Shown here piece after piece: positions 35,711 through 44,952 of a stretch of DNA of 64,000 nt. The DNA lies in NCBI GenBank assembly GCA_049472395.1, contig JBLIRR010000014.1, positions 77,532 to 141,531 on the forward strand, read 5' to 3'. Every line of letters starts with the position of its first letter. Position 1 is the stretch's first letter. Under the pieces are notes generated by a model, which worked only from the letters and a program-made list of their open reading frames with translations, was not told the origin of the DNA and made no database searches. Source of the stretch: JBLIRR01 sp049472395. GTDB taxonomy: Bacteria; SZUA-182; DTGQ01; JBLIRR01. A program made the translations under genes and the position numbers.

Positions 35711-37219
35711 TTAAATGATGAGAGATTTTCCTGTCATCTCTTGTGGTTGCTTTATCCCAAGAAGTACCAGGATCGTTGGCGCTATATCACAGAGTCTGCC
35801 ATCATCTCGGAGGGTCACGTCTCCCGCGCCAATCAGGGAAAAAGGCACATCATTGCACGTATGCGCTGTCATGGGCGAGCCATCCGCAAGAAGCATCTGT
35901 TCGGCATTTCCATGATCTGCCGTTACAAGCGCAATGCCGTCTCTCCTCTGCAGTGCTGATAGCACATCGTGGACGCATTCATCAACCACTTCTGCTGCTT
36001 TGACCGCTGCTTTAAACACTCCAGTGTGGCCTACCATATCGCCATTTGCAAAGTTGCATATAATGACGTCATATTTATCAGCATTAATTGCCTCGACTAA
36101 ACGGTCCCGCACAATATAGGCGCTCATCTCCGGTTGAAGATCATAGGTGGCCACCTTCGGGCTGTTTACAAGGATATTGTCTTGATGCGGAAAGGGATCA
36201 TTTATCTGGTTATTAAAAAAGAAGGTCACATGAGCGTATTTTTCTGTCTCAGCGCACCGCAGCTGCGTAAGGCCTGCACGTGAAATCACTTCCCCAAGAA
36301 TGTTTTTATTCTCAAGAGGGGGGAATGCCTCAATAAAGTGCCCATCATCATAATAATGAGTCATTCCCACAAAATGAATAGCATGGGCACAGGTTTCAAA
36401 TTCATTAAAGTCCGGCTCGACAAATGCTTTGGTAAGCTGCCGTGTGCGGTCAAGGCGGAAATTAAAAAAGATCACCACATCATTCGTGGCCATCCCTCCA
36501 TAATTAATAAGCCGTGGTTTGACAAACTCATCGGTTTCACCTGCTGCATACGCGTCATTAATTCCTTCTTCCCAGTTGGCTACGATCTCGCCTTTACCGG
36601 AGCGGAGGGCGTCATAAGCAAGTTTTATTCTGTCCCAGCGTTTATCCCTATCCATCGCATAGTAACGGCCAATAAGGCTTGCTATACGGCCACAGCCAAG
36701 GCGGTCAATCCCTTCCTGAAGAAATGTCAAATGCTTGTATGCGGACTTTGGGGGAGTGTCCCTTCCATCCAGAAAAGCATGGACAAGCACATTATTAAAA
36801 TTATTTCTTGTGCATAATTCCAAAAGAGCGAGACAGTGGCGGGTAACCGCATGGACACCCTCTTCCTGAACCAATCCCATTAAGTGAAGTGTCGAGTTAT
36901 TGGCTTTTGCTTTTCCGATGGCATCAAGAAATACCTTATTTGTGAAAAAGTCTCCCTCTTTAATTGCTTTATCTATTCTTGTCAGGCTTTGATATACGAT
37001 ACGGCCGGCGCCGATATTGAGATGCCCGACCTCGCTGTTCCCCTGGTTTCCCTCCGGCAGTCCTACATCAAGGCCGTGAGCTTTCAGGGTAGTGGTAGGA
37101 TATTCTTTTTCGAACTGGTCTGTGTAAGGTGTTCTGGCTATAAAAATAGCGTTTGTCTCATCTTCTTTTCCCTTCCCCCACCCATCACGAATAATTAAGC
37201 ATATTGGTCGTTGCGGCAT
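35711..37219 (-). CDS. gpmI: 2,3-bisphosphoglycerate-independent phosphoglycerate mutase
   Basis: 502 residues, full length. The catalytic serine is Ser 62 in GNQGNSEVGHLNIGAGR; HAFLDGRDTPPKSA, DRDKRWDR, TADHGNAEQM and SPMTAHTCN are the metal- and substrate-binding motifs. Glycolysis/gluconeogenesis, two Mn ions. First gene of the gpmI-aminotransferase-coaC operon. Confidence 0.95.
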   Translation of the reverse strand: MPQRPICLIIRDGWGKGKEDETNAIFIARTPYTDQFEKEYPTTTLKAHGLDVGLPEGNQGNSEVGHLNIGAGRIVYQSLTRIDKAIKEGDFFTNKVFLDAIGKAKANNSTLHLMGLVQEEGVHAVTRHCLALLELCTRNNFNNVLVHAFLDGRDTPPKSAYKHLTFLQEGIDRLGCGRIASLIGRYYAMDRDKRWDRIKLAYDALRSGKGEIVANWEEGINDAYAAGETDEFVKPRLINYGGMATNDVVIFFNFRLDRTRQLTKAFVEPDFNEFETCAHAIHFVGMTHYYDDGHFIEAFPPLENKNILGEVISRAGLTQLRCAETEKYAHVTFFFNNQINDPFPHQDNILVNSPKVATYDLQPEMSAYIVRDRLVEAINADKYDVIICNFANGDMVGHTGVFKAAVKAAEVVDECVHDVLSALQRRDGIALVTADHGNAEQMLLADGSPMTAHTCNDVPFSLIGAGDVTLRDDGRLCDIAPTILVLLGIKQPQEMTGKSLII

Positions 37220-37612
37220 TGTGCTCTCCTTACATCAATTTTATCACTATTCTCAACACATAAATCAAATATGATTATGTTATCATATTTCAGCCTCTTT
37301 TGGAAAGCATTATATGATACTAAAAAATGTAACCGCCCCTGTATTTATTTATTAGAAAATAATATAGGAAAAATGATAATTTAATATAACATACTGATTA
37401 TTAAATATTACCTTACTCTAAAAGAAAATTAAATAATAGTATAAAGATCATTTGCAATATCTTTTCTTGTATGCTAGGATTAGACACATAATAAATTTAG
37501 CTTATATAGACTATATTATTTATAGATGAAATACTATGTAGGTTGCTTACAGAATCGTAGTTATTCAGAGCGCGGCTTATTGAAAATACCTATTAATATT
37601 ATATATGGTTGA

Positions 37613-37735
37613 AGTTGACTCTAGAAATTTATTCTTACGATAATTTGCAGAGGCAAAGATCAGGGTTAGGCCTGAGCATTATATCGGGGTATTCTTTATA
37701 TTACAGTAAATTATACCCCTATTTTATTATTTAAA
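37613..37735 (+). ncRNA. Candidate small RNA with hairpin and terminator
   Basis: TTGAAA (37580) and TATATG (37602) are 16 bases apart and could start a transcript near 37613. It would include hairpin TCAGG-GTTAGG-CCTGA (37660-37675) and end at GGGGTAT/ATACCCC (37686-37719), which is followed by TATTTTATTATTT. The promoter is only fair in such A+T-rich DNA and no known RNA family is recognised. Confidence 0.25.
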
Positions 37736-37765
37736 TAATTTATTTATATATCTAGAGCAATTATA
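37655..37765. repeat. Leader direct repeat, copy A
   Basis: Aligns with copy B (38024-38135) over about 110 bases: TAGG-C-TGAGCAT, AATTATACCC, TTAAAT, TTTAT, GAGCAATTATA. The best conserved parts are the hairpin and GAGCAATTATA. Confidence 0.6.
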
Positions 37766-38023
37766 TAAAAAAACTTTTATGATTAAATTTTTTTTAATTT
37801 ATATATTGCATTTAAAATAAGAGATGAATAGAATAACCTAGACATTATTTAAGAGCATTAATTAAAAAATTATCCATATATCAGTTTGAAAGTATAAGGG
37901 ATAATTAAAAAATCCGGGGGTAGAAAGAAAGTATGTCTATATATATGTGTAACTTAAGGGGCGGAGCTATATGAAATAGCAAAAATAATATTTGCTTCCA
38001 TATCAGTAAAATCTTTTTTCCAT

Positions 38024-38135
38024 CTCCATCAAGGCTAGGCTTGAGCATCGTATCAGCTTATCCCCTATATTAAATAAATTATACCCTCTATCCTATAATT
38101 AAATGTTTTATCTTTATATTCTGAGCAATTATAAA
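38024..38135. repeat. Leader direct repeat, copy B
   Basis: Hairpin TCAAG-GCTAGG-CTTGA (38029-38044) replaces TCAGG-GTTAGG-CCTGA of copy A: one base pair changes from G-C to A-T and the stem stays intact. The terminator stem of copy A is not kept here. Confidence 0.6.
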
Positions 38136-38367
38136 AATATATATTAATCTATTTTAACTTTATAGTTTTATATATAGATTTTTTCTTAATATCATTTGCA
38201 ATATTATTTTTATGATGATATTATAATCCTCATTATATAGTAATATTATTTATATAATATATTTTATTTTATATTATTATGATCTATTTGACGCTGGCTT
38301 TGAGTACGAACTAATCTCCGTGCACCTTTGTGACAAAATATAAGTATTGTTGTTATAAAGTGTATAA

Positions 38368-38423
38368 ATGTAATTGAGAGGGCGAAGCTATATGTGTAAT
38401 TTGAGAGGGCAATTTATATGTGA
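38368..38423. repeat. Two tandem copies of TGTAATT(T)GAGAGGGC...TATATG
   Basis: TGTAATTGAGAGGGCGAAGC then TATATG is followed directly by TGTAATTTGAGAGGGCAATT then TATATG. A third, diverged copy (TGTAACTTAAGGGGCGGAGC then TATATG) is at 37947-37972. Confidence 0.6.
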
Positions 38424-38480
38424 ATCTTGCGTGATAATATGATTGTGGTTCCCTTCCATCAATCCTAAGAGAGCAATATT

Positions 38481-38528
38481 ATTATTGATTTCTTAGATTA
38501 TTGATTTCTTAGATTATTGACTTCTTAA
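38481..38528. repeat. Three 16-bp tandem repeats overlapping the polysaccharide promoter
   Basis: Units ATTATTGATTTCTTAG, ATTATTGATTTCTTAG, ATTATTGACTTCTTAA. Only the third has TTGACT, which forms the -35 box of the promoter at 38517. Confidence 0.85.
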
Positions 38529-38544
38529 ATTTTTATGGTATACA
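38517..38544 (+). promoter_or_regulatory. Promoter of the surface polysaccharide operon
   Basis: TTGACT (38517-38522), 16 bases, TATACA (38539-38544) with an extended -10 TGG just before it. The ATG of the first gene is at 38576, giving a leader of about 25 bases. Confidence 0.68.
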
Positions 38545-38575
38545 AGGGTATAAATAAAATAGATGGGTAATACAA

Positions 38576-40036
38576 ATGGATAAGCAGGATGTCTTTCCAA
38601 TAGATAATTATATTGATAGTGCTATTCGTAGAAAATGGCATATTATCATACCCTTTATCCTCTCAATAATTATTACCGGAATTGTATATAAGATGCTCCC
38701 TAAGATTTATCGTTCCGATACCTTGATACTGGTTCTTCCCCAGAAAGTTCCCGAAGATTACGTACAGACTACCGTAACTTCCCCAGTTGAGGCTAGGCTC
38801 TCAACCATAACCGAGGAGGTGCTCAGCCGCACACGCCTGCAAACCATCATAAATGAATTTAACCTCTATGCGGAGGAAAGCAAGAAAGAAACCATGGATC
38901 AGATTATAGCGAGGGCGCGAAAGGATATTGAGATAGATATTAAGGCACCAAACAGGCGCTCTAATGATGATAGCTGCTCTTTTACGATATATTATCAAGG
39001 CAAAGACCCAGAGACCGTGAGAAAAGTAACCAACAAGCTGGCCTCTTTATTTATTGAGGAAAATCTAAAGACCAGAGAGCAACAGGCAAGTGTTACCACG
39101 ATATTCCTTTCCAGGGAATTGGAGTCTGCCAAAAAAAAATTAGAGGAGCTTGAAAGGGCTGCGACCGACTTTAAGTTTCAACATATAGGCAATCTCCCTG
39201 AACAGAATAATTCTAATTTGGAAATGCTGAAACAGCTTGCTGAACAACGACAGATGATAAGTGATTATTTAGCCAAGGCAGAGGATAAGGAGTTATTACT
39301 CCGGCAGCAACTCTCAGAGGCGTATCAATTTATGGAAGATGAAAGCTTAAATTCACTTCAATCTCAACTAGATGAAGCTAAGAGCCAATTGTCAATAGCA
39401 AGGGCAACATATACAGATAACCATATAGAGGTCAGGAAGCTTCGGGAACAGATCAAACAATTGGAATATCAGTTATTGTCTAAGGAAAGAGAGGAGGGGA
39501 GTATAACTGATGAGAAGCCCCACACTGCATTGCGCGTGGCCCAGGATTTAAAGAATCAGATAGAGCTTACTAATAAAGAGATTATGCGACTTAAAGAAGA
39601 TGATGAAAGAATAAAAAAGCAGATTGCCCTCTATGAAAAAAGGATAGAAGAAGCGCCTCGCGTAGCATTACAACTTGCTAATATAACCCGTGATCTTGAA
39701 AACACACAAAACTTTTATGAAGAATTGTTACGTAAAAAGTTATCAGCAGAGCAGGCGGAAAATCTGGAAAAAAGGCAACAGGGTGAGCAGTTCAGGATTC
39801 TTGATCCGGCATCCTTGCCCAAAATACCGTATAAACCTGATCCCAAAAAAGTCTTGGCTTTTGGTCTCCTTATGGGCTTAGGCGCAGGGATTGGTTTGGC
39901 ATATCTTGCAGAAATAGTGGATAAATCATTCAGAAATGAACAAGAGGCAGAGGAGTACCTTAATGCGCCGGTATTGGGAGCCATCCCCTTGCTTAAGAAG
40001 GAAGAAATTACCCAACTTATGATTAATAGATTATAA
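38576..40036 (+). CDS. Polysaccharide chain-length determinant (Wzz/GumC-type)
   Basis: 486 residues. TM1 WHIIIPFILSIIITGIVYKML, a long extracytoplasmic coiled-coil domain (about 60-420) and TM2 VLAFGLLMGLGAGIGLAYLAE, preceded by the proline-rich LPKIPYKPDPKK typical of the family. It controls chain length of the exported polymer and partners with the tyrosine kinase downstream. The ribosome binding site is weak. First gene of the cluster. Confidence 0.9.
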   Translation: MDKQDVFPIDNYIDSAIRRKWHIIIPFILSIIITGIVYKMLPKIYRSDTLILVLPQKVPEDYVQTTVTSPVEARLSTITEEVLSRTRLQTIINEFNLYAEESKKETMDQIIARARKDIEIDIKAPNRRSNDDSCSFTIYYQGKDPETVRKVTNKLASLFIEENLKTREQQASVTTIFLSRELESAKKKLEELERAATDFKFQHIGNLPEQNNSNLEMLKQLAEQRQMISDYLAKAEDKELLLRQQLSEAYQFMEDESLNSLQSQLDEAKSQLSIARATYTDNHIEVRKLREQIKQLEYQLLSKEREEGSITDEKPHTALRVAQDLKNQIELTNKEIMRLKEDDERIKKQIALYEKRIEEAPRVALQLANITRDLENTQNFYEELLRKKLSAEQAENLEKRQQGEQFRILDPASLPKIPYKPDPKKVLAFGLLMGLGAGIGLAYLAEIVDKSFRNEQEAEEYLNAPVLGAIPLLKKEEITQLMINRL

Positions 40037-40065
40037 ATATATACAATTAAAAAAAGTATTTGAAA

Positions 40066-40884
40066 ATGAATCGCGACATATCTGAGAAAGAAAAAAAGGA
40101 AAGAATTTCTGATAATGGACAGGGAGTTGTGATCCCTTATTCCAAAGTCCCGGAGATAAAATCCTCGAAGGTATCCCCGCAAAGGCGCAAAATATGGCCT
40201 TTTACCAGAGTCAAAGATGATAACCAAAAATACATGGGCCATTTTATCGCCGAGCAGTTCAAAACCATTAAGATCAGGATACAACATCCGGAGAATGGAA
40301 ATGCGCCCCGTACATTACTTATTTGTAGCGCCTTTGCCAACGAGGGTAAAAGCACCGTAAGCACAAACCTGGCCATCAGCTTTGCCCAGGGGCTTAATGA
40401 TCATGCGTTGCTCATGGATTGTGATCTTAGAAAGCCGGATCTTCACAATTTATTTGGTCTGAGCCCTGAAAAGGGAGTGGTTGACTATATAAACGGCAAT
40501 GCCGAGCTTCCTGAGATATTATTAAAGACAGGTATCCCCAAGCTTACCTTGCTGCCGGTGGGAAAATCCCCCTCTAACCCTGTGGATCTCATCTCCTCAC
40601 AGAGGATGATAGAGCTTATCCAAGAATTAAAGTGCAGGTATAAAGACCGCTACATTATAATAGATTCTTCCCCTATTCACCTTACCACAGATCCCATGGT
40701 CTTGATTAAGCAGGTGGATGGGGTAATACTGGTGGTTAAGGCGAATAAAACAGATAAAAAAATAGTGTTAAAGATTACCCAGGATATAAATAAGAAAAAA
40801 CTCCTTGGAATCGTATTAAATGGTCTGGGAAAATGCCTCTCAAGTCGCTACTATTACAATTACTCTTACAATAGGTATTATTAA
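40066..40884 (+). CDS. Tyrosine-protein kinase, CpsD/CapB (BY-kinase) family
   Basis: 272 residues from ATG 40066 (the in-frame TTG 40060 is less likely). Walker A SAFANEGKSTVSTNLA, Walker A' LLMDCDLRKPDL, Walker B-like YIIIDSSPIHL. The C-terminus SRYYYNYSYNRYY is the autophosphorylated tyrosine cluster. It phosphorylates itself and controls polymerisation and export with the Wzz-like protein, to which it is the separate cytosolic half. Confidence 0.92.
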   Translation: MNRDISEKEKKERISDNGQGVVIPYSKVPEIKSSKVSPQRRKIWPFTRVKDDNQKYMGHFIAEQFKTIKIRIQHPENGNAPRTLLICSAFANEGKSTVSTNLAISFAQGLNDHALLMDCDLRKPDLHNLFGLSPEKGVVDYINGNAELPEILLKTGIPKLTLLPVGKSPSNPVDLISSQRMIELIQELKCRYKDRYIIIDSSPIHLTTDPMVLIKQVDGVILVVKANKTDKKIVLKITQDINKKKLLGIVLNGLGKCLSSRYYYNYSYNRYY

Positions 40885-40945
40885 ATCAATCTGATTTATC
40901 GGCTAAAAATCTTCTTTTATATCCCTGGTAATAAGATGGTTACCT

Positions 40946-42064
40946 ATGTTTATCCCTTCACAGGAATTTAATAAAATGGAATTTCCTGAGAAAGAATATT
41001 TCCCTTGGATTTTACAGCAAGAAATTAACAGGGTTGAGCGCACAAATCAACCCTTATCAATGCTTCTTTTAAAAATTTCCTACTTAGAGGAACTGATACA
41101 AAAAAATACGGGAATTTCCCCCAAGAGGACTACGGACAATATCTTTACTATTATCAATGACAATTGCAGAAAGACTGACATTAAGGGATGGTATGATGCC
41201 GGCACATTGGCTCTGCTTATGCCCAATACACCAAAAGCAGGCGCTTTTACTGCATACACCAAGCAGAAAGATAAAATCACCGCATATCTTGAAAAAATAG
41301 GCATTGAAGCCCATAATCATTTTACGGAAGCCTGCTCTGTTCATACGTTCCCTGATTCAATATTAAGAAAAAATGATGATCCTTTTCCTTCTCCAATACC
41401 TTTTGAGCTCCCCAAGAAATTTAGTCTTCGACTTTTTATAAAAAGATGCATGGACATATTTGGTTCTATTATTGGTCTGCTATTTTTTTTGCCTTTCATG
41501 GTAATTATAGGGCTCATTATTAAGCTGACCTCGCCCGGGACCATATTTTTCAAACAAATCCGCTTAGGATACAGGGGGAAACCCTTTACCTTTTATAAAT
41601 TCCGCTCCATGCACCAACATGTGGATGACGCGAGCCATCGTGAATATGTTACTAATCTGATTAAGGGAAATCATGAAAAAATAAATCAAGGCTCTGCGCA
41701 GGAGCCCTTTTTAAAGATGAACAATGACCCACGGATTACTGCCTTTGGGAAGGTGCTTCGCAAAAGCAGCCTTGATGAATTACCGCAGCTATACAATGTC
41801 TTAAAAGGAGACATGAGCCTTGTTGGCCCCAGGCCTCCTATCCCCTATGAGGTTGAGAAATATCAAAAATGGCACCTTAGAAGAATTTTGGATGTAAAGC
41901 CGGGTATCACAGGTCTATGGCAGGTTAGGGGCAGAAGTAGCACTACGTTTGATGATATGGTTCGTTTGGATCTTCATTATGCAGACAATTGGTCTCTATT
42001 AATGGATATTATAATTTTGTGTAAAACTATCACAGCGGTTTTCTCAGCTAGAGGGGCTTGTTAA
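40946..42064 (+). CDS. Undecaprenyl-phosphate sugar-phosphate transferase with degenerate N-terminal GGDEF-like domain
   Basis: 372 residues. C-terminal part: membrane anchor FGSIIGLLFFLPFMVIIGLII, then KQIRLGYRGKPFTFYKFRSM, LRKSSLDELPQLYNVLKGDM, LVGPRPPIPYEV and KPGITGLWQVRGRS, the WcaJ/PglC-type initiating transferase. An insertion of about 35 residues lies between KFRSM and NNDPRIT. The first 130 residues match the GGDEF fold pattern (LLLKISYLEELI, DIKGWYDAGTLALLMPNTPK), but the GGDEF signature is replaced by WYDAGTLA, so it cannot make cyclic di-GMP. An ATG at 40976 is an alternative start. Confidence 0.88.
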   Translation: MFIPSQEFNKMEFPEKEYFPWILQQEINRVERTNQPLSMLLLKISYLEELIQKNTGISPKRTTDNIFTIINDNCRKTDIKGWYDAGTLALLMPNTPKAGAFTAYTKQKDKITAYLEKIGIEAHNHFTEACSVHTFPDSILRKNDDPFPSPIPFELPKKFSLRLFIKRCMDIFGSIIGLLFFLPFMVIIGLIIKLTSPGTIFFKQIRLGYRGKPFTFYKFRSMHQHVDDASHREYVTNLIKGNHEKINQGSAQEPFLKMNNDPRITAFGKVLRKSSLDELPQLYNVLKGDMSLVGPRPPIPYEVEKYQKWHLRRILDVKPGITGLWQVRGRSSTTFDDMVRLDLHYADNWSLLMDIIILCKTITAVFSARGAC

Positions 42065-42190
42065 CCGCTCACAAGTATCACAAAGATCTGCCAAGGAAAA
42101 TAAGCCTTTAAGCTTATCACCTTAAAAAAATGAGTTGAAAACGGGGGGAGTGAGTAAACCTATTTAATATAATAAGGGAGGAATAGGAGC

Positions 42191-43255
42191 ATGGAAAGTA
42201 CAGTCATGGAAAGGCGCAGAGAGAAAAAATATCCAAAAAAAAAGCGTCAGCCTATAAAGGTTGGCATTGTCGGTCTGGGCTATTGGGGACCGAATCTTGC
42301 TCGTAATTTTTCTTCTAATGGCATAGCAAAACTCACAGCGCTATGCGATTTGGATGAAAAACGGCTAAGTAAAATAGGCCAACACTATCCTTCATCAAAG
42401 CAATTTAGCAATTATTCGGATTTCTTGAAGGAGATCGATGCCGTAGCCATTGCCACTCCCGTGGATACGCATTATAAATTGGCTAAGATTGCCCTGGGAT
42501 CAGGCAAGCATTGTCTTATAGAAAAACCGATGACTGCGACCGTGGCTGAAGCAGAAGAACTTCTCTATATTGCCAAAAAAAACTCCCTGGTTTTGGCTGT
42601 CGATCATACCTTTCTTTTCACCGGCGCAGTGCAGAAAATTAAAGAAATAATAAATTCCGGAGACTTGGGTGAAATTTGGTATTATGATAGCGTGCGCATA
42701 AACTTGGGTCTTTTTCAACGCGACATCAATGTTGTGTGGGACCTTGCCCCTCATGATCTTTCCATAATGGACTATTTGCTTGGAAAGGAGGCATGCACGC
42801 TGGTTTGCTTGGGCACTTCACATGTGCCATCAGGACTTGCGGATGTGGCCTATCTGAATCTGGAATTCGGTAATGGATTTGTGGCTAATTTTCATGTCAA
42901 TTGGTTATCGCCTGTCAAAATTCGCTCCATTATCATAGGTGGCAGCAAAAAGATGCTGGTGTATGATGATATGGAACCCTCGGAGAAAATCCGGATATAC
43001 AACAAGGGCATTGACTTAGAGCATATCACCAAGGAGAAAGAATATGAGGCCCTTGTACACTATCGCACGGGTGATATGTATGCGCCGGCCATTTCTCCGA
43101 AAGAGGCCTTAAATCAAGAAGCTGAGAATTTTGTCTCTGCCATAAACGGTGACGGCACATTGGTGGCTGACGGGGAAGCAGGATTGCGAGTAGTAAAGCT
43201 TCTTGCGGCAAGTGATAGATCTTTGTTGCGTTTTGGGGCACGAGTTCGCGTATGA
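42191..43255 (+). CDS. Gfo/Idh/MocA sugar-nucleotide oxidoreductase (WbpB/WlbA-like)
   Basis: 354 residues. NAD-binding VGIVGLGYWGPNLARNF after a lysine-rich 20-residue lead, and the catalytic EKPMTATVAEAEEL. With the next two genes it forms the oxidase-acetyltransferase-aminotransferase trio that makes UDP-2,3-diacetamido-2,3-dideoxy-uronic acid from UDP-GlcNAcA. It overlaps the acetyltransferase by four bases (ATGA). Ribosome binding site AAGGGAGGAA. Confidence 0.85.
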   Translation: MESTVMERRREKKYPKKKRQPIKVGIVGLGYWGPNLARNFSSNGIAKLTALCDLDEKRLSKIGQHYPSSKQFSNYSDFLKEIDAVAIATPVDTHYKLAKIALGSGKHCLIEKPMTATVAEAEELLYIAKKNSLVLAVDHTFLFTGAVQKIKEIINSGDLGEIWYYDSVRINLGLFQRDINVVWDLAPHDLSIMDYLLGKEACTLVCLGTSHVPSGLADVAYLNLEFGNGFVANFHVNWLSPVKIRSIIIGGSKKMLVYDDMEPSEKIRIYNKGIDLEHITKEKEYEALVHYRTGDMYAPAISPKEALNQEAENFVSAINGDGTLVADGEAGLRVVKLLAASDRSLLRFGARVRV

Positions 43256-43818
43256 TAAAATTAGGCAAAGAAGTTCATATCCATGAGAACGCCTCTCTCT
43301 CAGACTGTATAATAGGAGATGAATGTCTGATTGGCCCACATGTGGAAATCCATAATGGGGTAACACTCGGCAGAGGAGTAAAACTATTTAGTTTTATAAA
43401 TCTCTATGGATGCCACATTGGAGATAACACCAAGGTGGGGACCTTTGTGGAAATCCAAAAAGGGGTAAGAATCGGAGCGCGTTGTAAGATCTCCAGTCAT
43501 TCCTTTCTGTGCGAAGGAGTGACACTTGAGGATGAGGTATTTATCGGCCATGGTGTGAAGTTTATTAATGACCGTCTTCCCAGGGCTACACGAGCCGATG
43601 GAAAGCTAAAAGACGATAATGATTGGATTGTAGTTCCAACTGCCATCCATCACCGCGCTTCCATAGGCTCCGGCGCAGTGTTAATGTGCGGGATATCCGT
43701 GGGAGCAGGAGCAATAGTAGGATCTGGCGCGGTAGTGACCAGAGATATTCCTGAAAAAGAAATCTGGGTTGGAAATCCTGCCCAATATTTAAGAGATATT
43801 AAGACAGAAGAAGAATAA
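43252..43818 (+). CDS. Hexapeptide-repeat N-acetyltransferase (WbpD/WlbB-like)
   Basis: 188 residues of left-handed beta-helix repeats (IGDECLIGPHVEIHNGVTLG, VFIGHGVKFINDRLPRA). The loop VKFINDRLPRA and the IHHRASIGSGAVLMCGI motif fit sugar 3-N-acetyltransferases of the WbpD group. Acetyl-CoA dependent. The substrate assignment comes from gene context. Confidence 0.85.
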   Translation: MIKLGKEVHIHENASLSDCIIGDECLIGPHVEIHNGVTLGRGVKLFSFINLYGCHIGDNTKVGTFVEIQKGVRIGARCKISSHSFLCEGVTLEDEVFIGHGVKFINDRLPRATRADGKLKDDNDWIVVPTAIHHRASIGSGAVLMCGISVGAGAIVGSGAVVTRDIPEKEIWVGNPAQYLRDIKTEEE

Positions 43819-43830
43819 GGAGACTTTTTG

Positions 43831-44937
43831 ATGCATGTGCCCTTTATAGATCTGATAAAAACACATACCCCTTTGAACCAGGAGATTCTCGCAGCTTGGG
43901 AAGAGATACTGAATACAACCCGTTTTGTGGGAGGCCCTCATGTAGATGCCTTTGAAGATGAATTTGCCGGGGCCTGCGGGGTAAAATATGCGGTTGCTGT
44001 TCATTCGGGAACCGATGGCATTCGTTTGGCATTACTCGCCCTTGGTGTAAAACCGGGAGATGAGATAATTACCGTTCCAAATACCTTTATCGCTACGACA
44101 GAGGCTATTACCCAGGCGGGTGCAAAACCTATCTTTATAGATATAGATCCCCACACCTATAACATGGATGTCAATAAAATTGAGTCCGCCATAACTGCAC
44201 ATACAGTGGGAATTGTGCCTGTTCATTTGTATGGGCAGCCCTGTGATATGGACCCTATTTGCCAAATCGCAAAAGATAAAAACCTATGGGTATTAGAGGA
44301 TGCCTGTCAAGCCCATTTGGCCGAATATAAGGACAAAAAAGCAGGCTCTTTGGGCGACGCTGCTGCCTTTTCTTTTTACCCTGGAAAAAACCTTGGCTCG
44401 TGCGGCGAAGGAGGGGCAGTCACCACAGATAATCCAGACCTAGCTCAGACAGTGCGCATGCTGCGCGATCATGGCCAGGCCAGAAAATATTACCATGACA
44501 GGGAAGGTTACAATGCGCGCCTATCCGCCCTGCAATGCGCAGCACTTCGCATTAAATTAAAGCATTTACCCTCATGGACAAAGCAGCGCCAGAGGAATGC
44601 GGATAAATATACAGAATATTTACAAAATATCAACGGCGTTACACTACCTTTTGTGCCCTCATGGGCCAAGCCGGTCTGGCATCTTTATGTTATCCTGGTG
44701 GAAAACCGCGATAGAATACAATCGCAATTATCGGATATGGGCGTATCAACTGCCCTTCATTATCCTATTCCCCTCCATTTACAGAAGGCTTATTCATATT
44801 TTGCTTTTGATAAGGGAGCCTTCCCCGTCACAGAGTCTTGCGCCACAAGGCTTTTATCCCTGCCTATGTTTCCTGAGCTTACCGAGGATCAGATTTTCCA
44901 TGTGGCAGAATGTTTGCGTAAAATAATAGTTAGCTAG
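43831..44937 (+). CDS. DegT/DnrJ/EryC1 aminotransferase (WbpE/WlbC-like)
   Basis: 368 residues from ATG 43831 with AAGGAG upstream (an in-frame TTG precedes it). HSGTDGIRLALLALGV, LEDACQAHLAEYKDKKAGSL and the PLP lysine in FSFYPGKNLGSCGEGG are complete; HYPIPLHLQKAYSY is the sugar-binding end. PLP-dependent amination of the 3-keto sugar nucleotide. A decayed relative is at 52259-52794. Confidence 0.9.
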   Translation: MHVPFIDLIKTHTPLNQEILAAWEEILNTTRFVGGPHVDAFEDEFAGACGVKYAVAVHSGTDGIRLALLALGVKPGDEIITVPNTFIATTEAITQAGAKPIFIDIDPHTYNMDVNKIESAITAHTVGIVPVHLYGQPCDMDPICQIAKDKNLWVLEDACQAHLAEYKDKKAGSLGDAAAFSFYPGKNLGSCGEGGAVTTDNPDLAQTVRMLRDHGQARKYYHDREGYNARLSALQCAALRIKLKHLPSWTKQRQRNADKYTEYLQNINGVTLPFVPSWAKPVWHLYVILVENRDRIQSQLSDMGVSTALHYPIPLHLQKAYSYFAFDKGAFPVTESCATRLLSLPMFPELTEDQIFHVAECLRKIIVS

Positions 44938-44952
44938 CTGTGTAAAAATAGA

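Larger units (their letters stand above)
37220..38575. other. 1.36-kb very A+T-rich region upstream of the polysaccharide cluster
   Basis: No ORF of note on either strand. It contains two diverged copies of a 110-base element with a small hairpin, three copies of a GAGGGC...CTATATG motif, a three-unit 16-bp tandem repeat and a strong promoter at its right end. The 14-mer ATCATTTGCAATAT also recurs at 37447 and 38191. The duplicated structure suggests regulatory DNA rather than a lost gene. Confidence 0.65.

Noticed and set aside
37962..37972. ops/RfaH-like element GGCGGAGCTAT before the polysaccharide genes
   Set aside because: It resembles GGCGGTAGCGT but lacks one base and the other two copies of the motif do not keep it; no RfaH or LoaP gene in the window.
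37640..38050. Cyclic di-GMP (GEMM) riboswitch in the A+T-rich leader
   Set aside because: The region has GGCAAAG-like bits but not the conserved GEMM helices or the tetraloop receptor.
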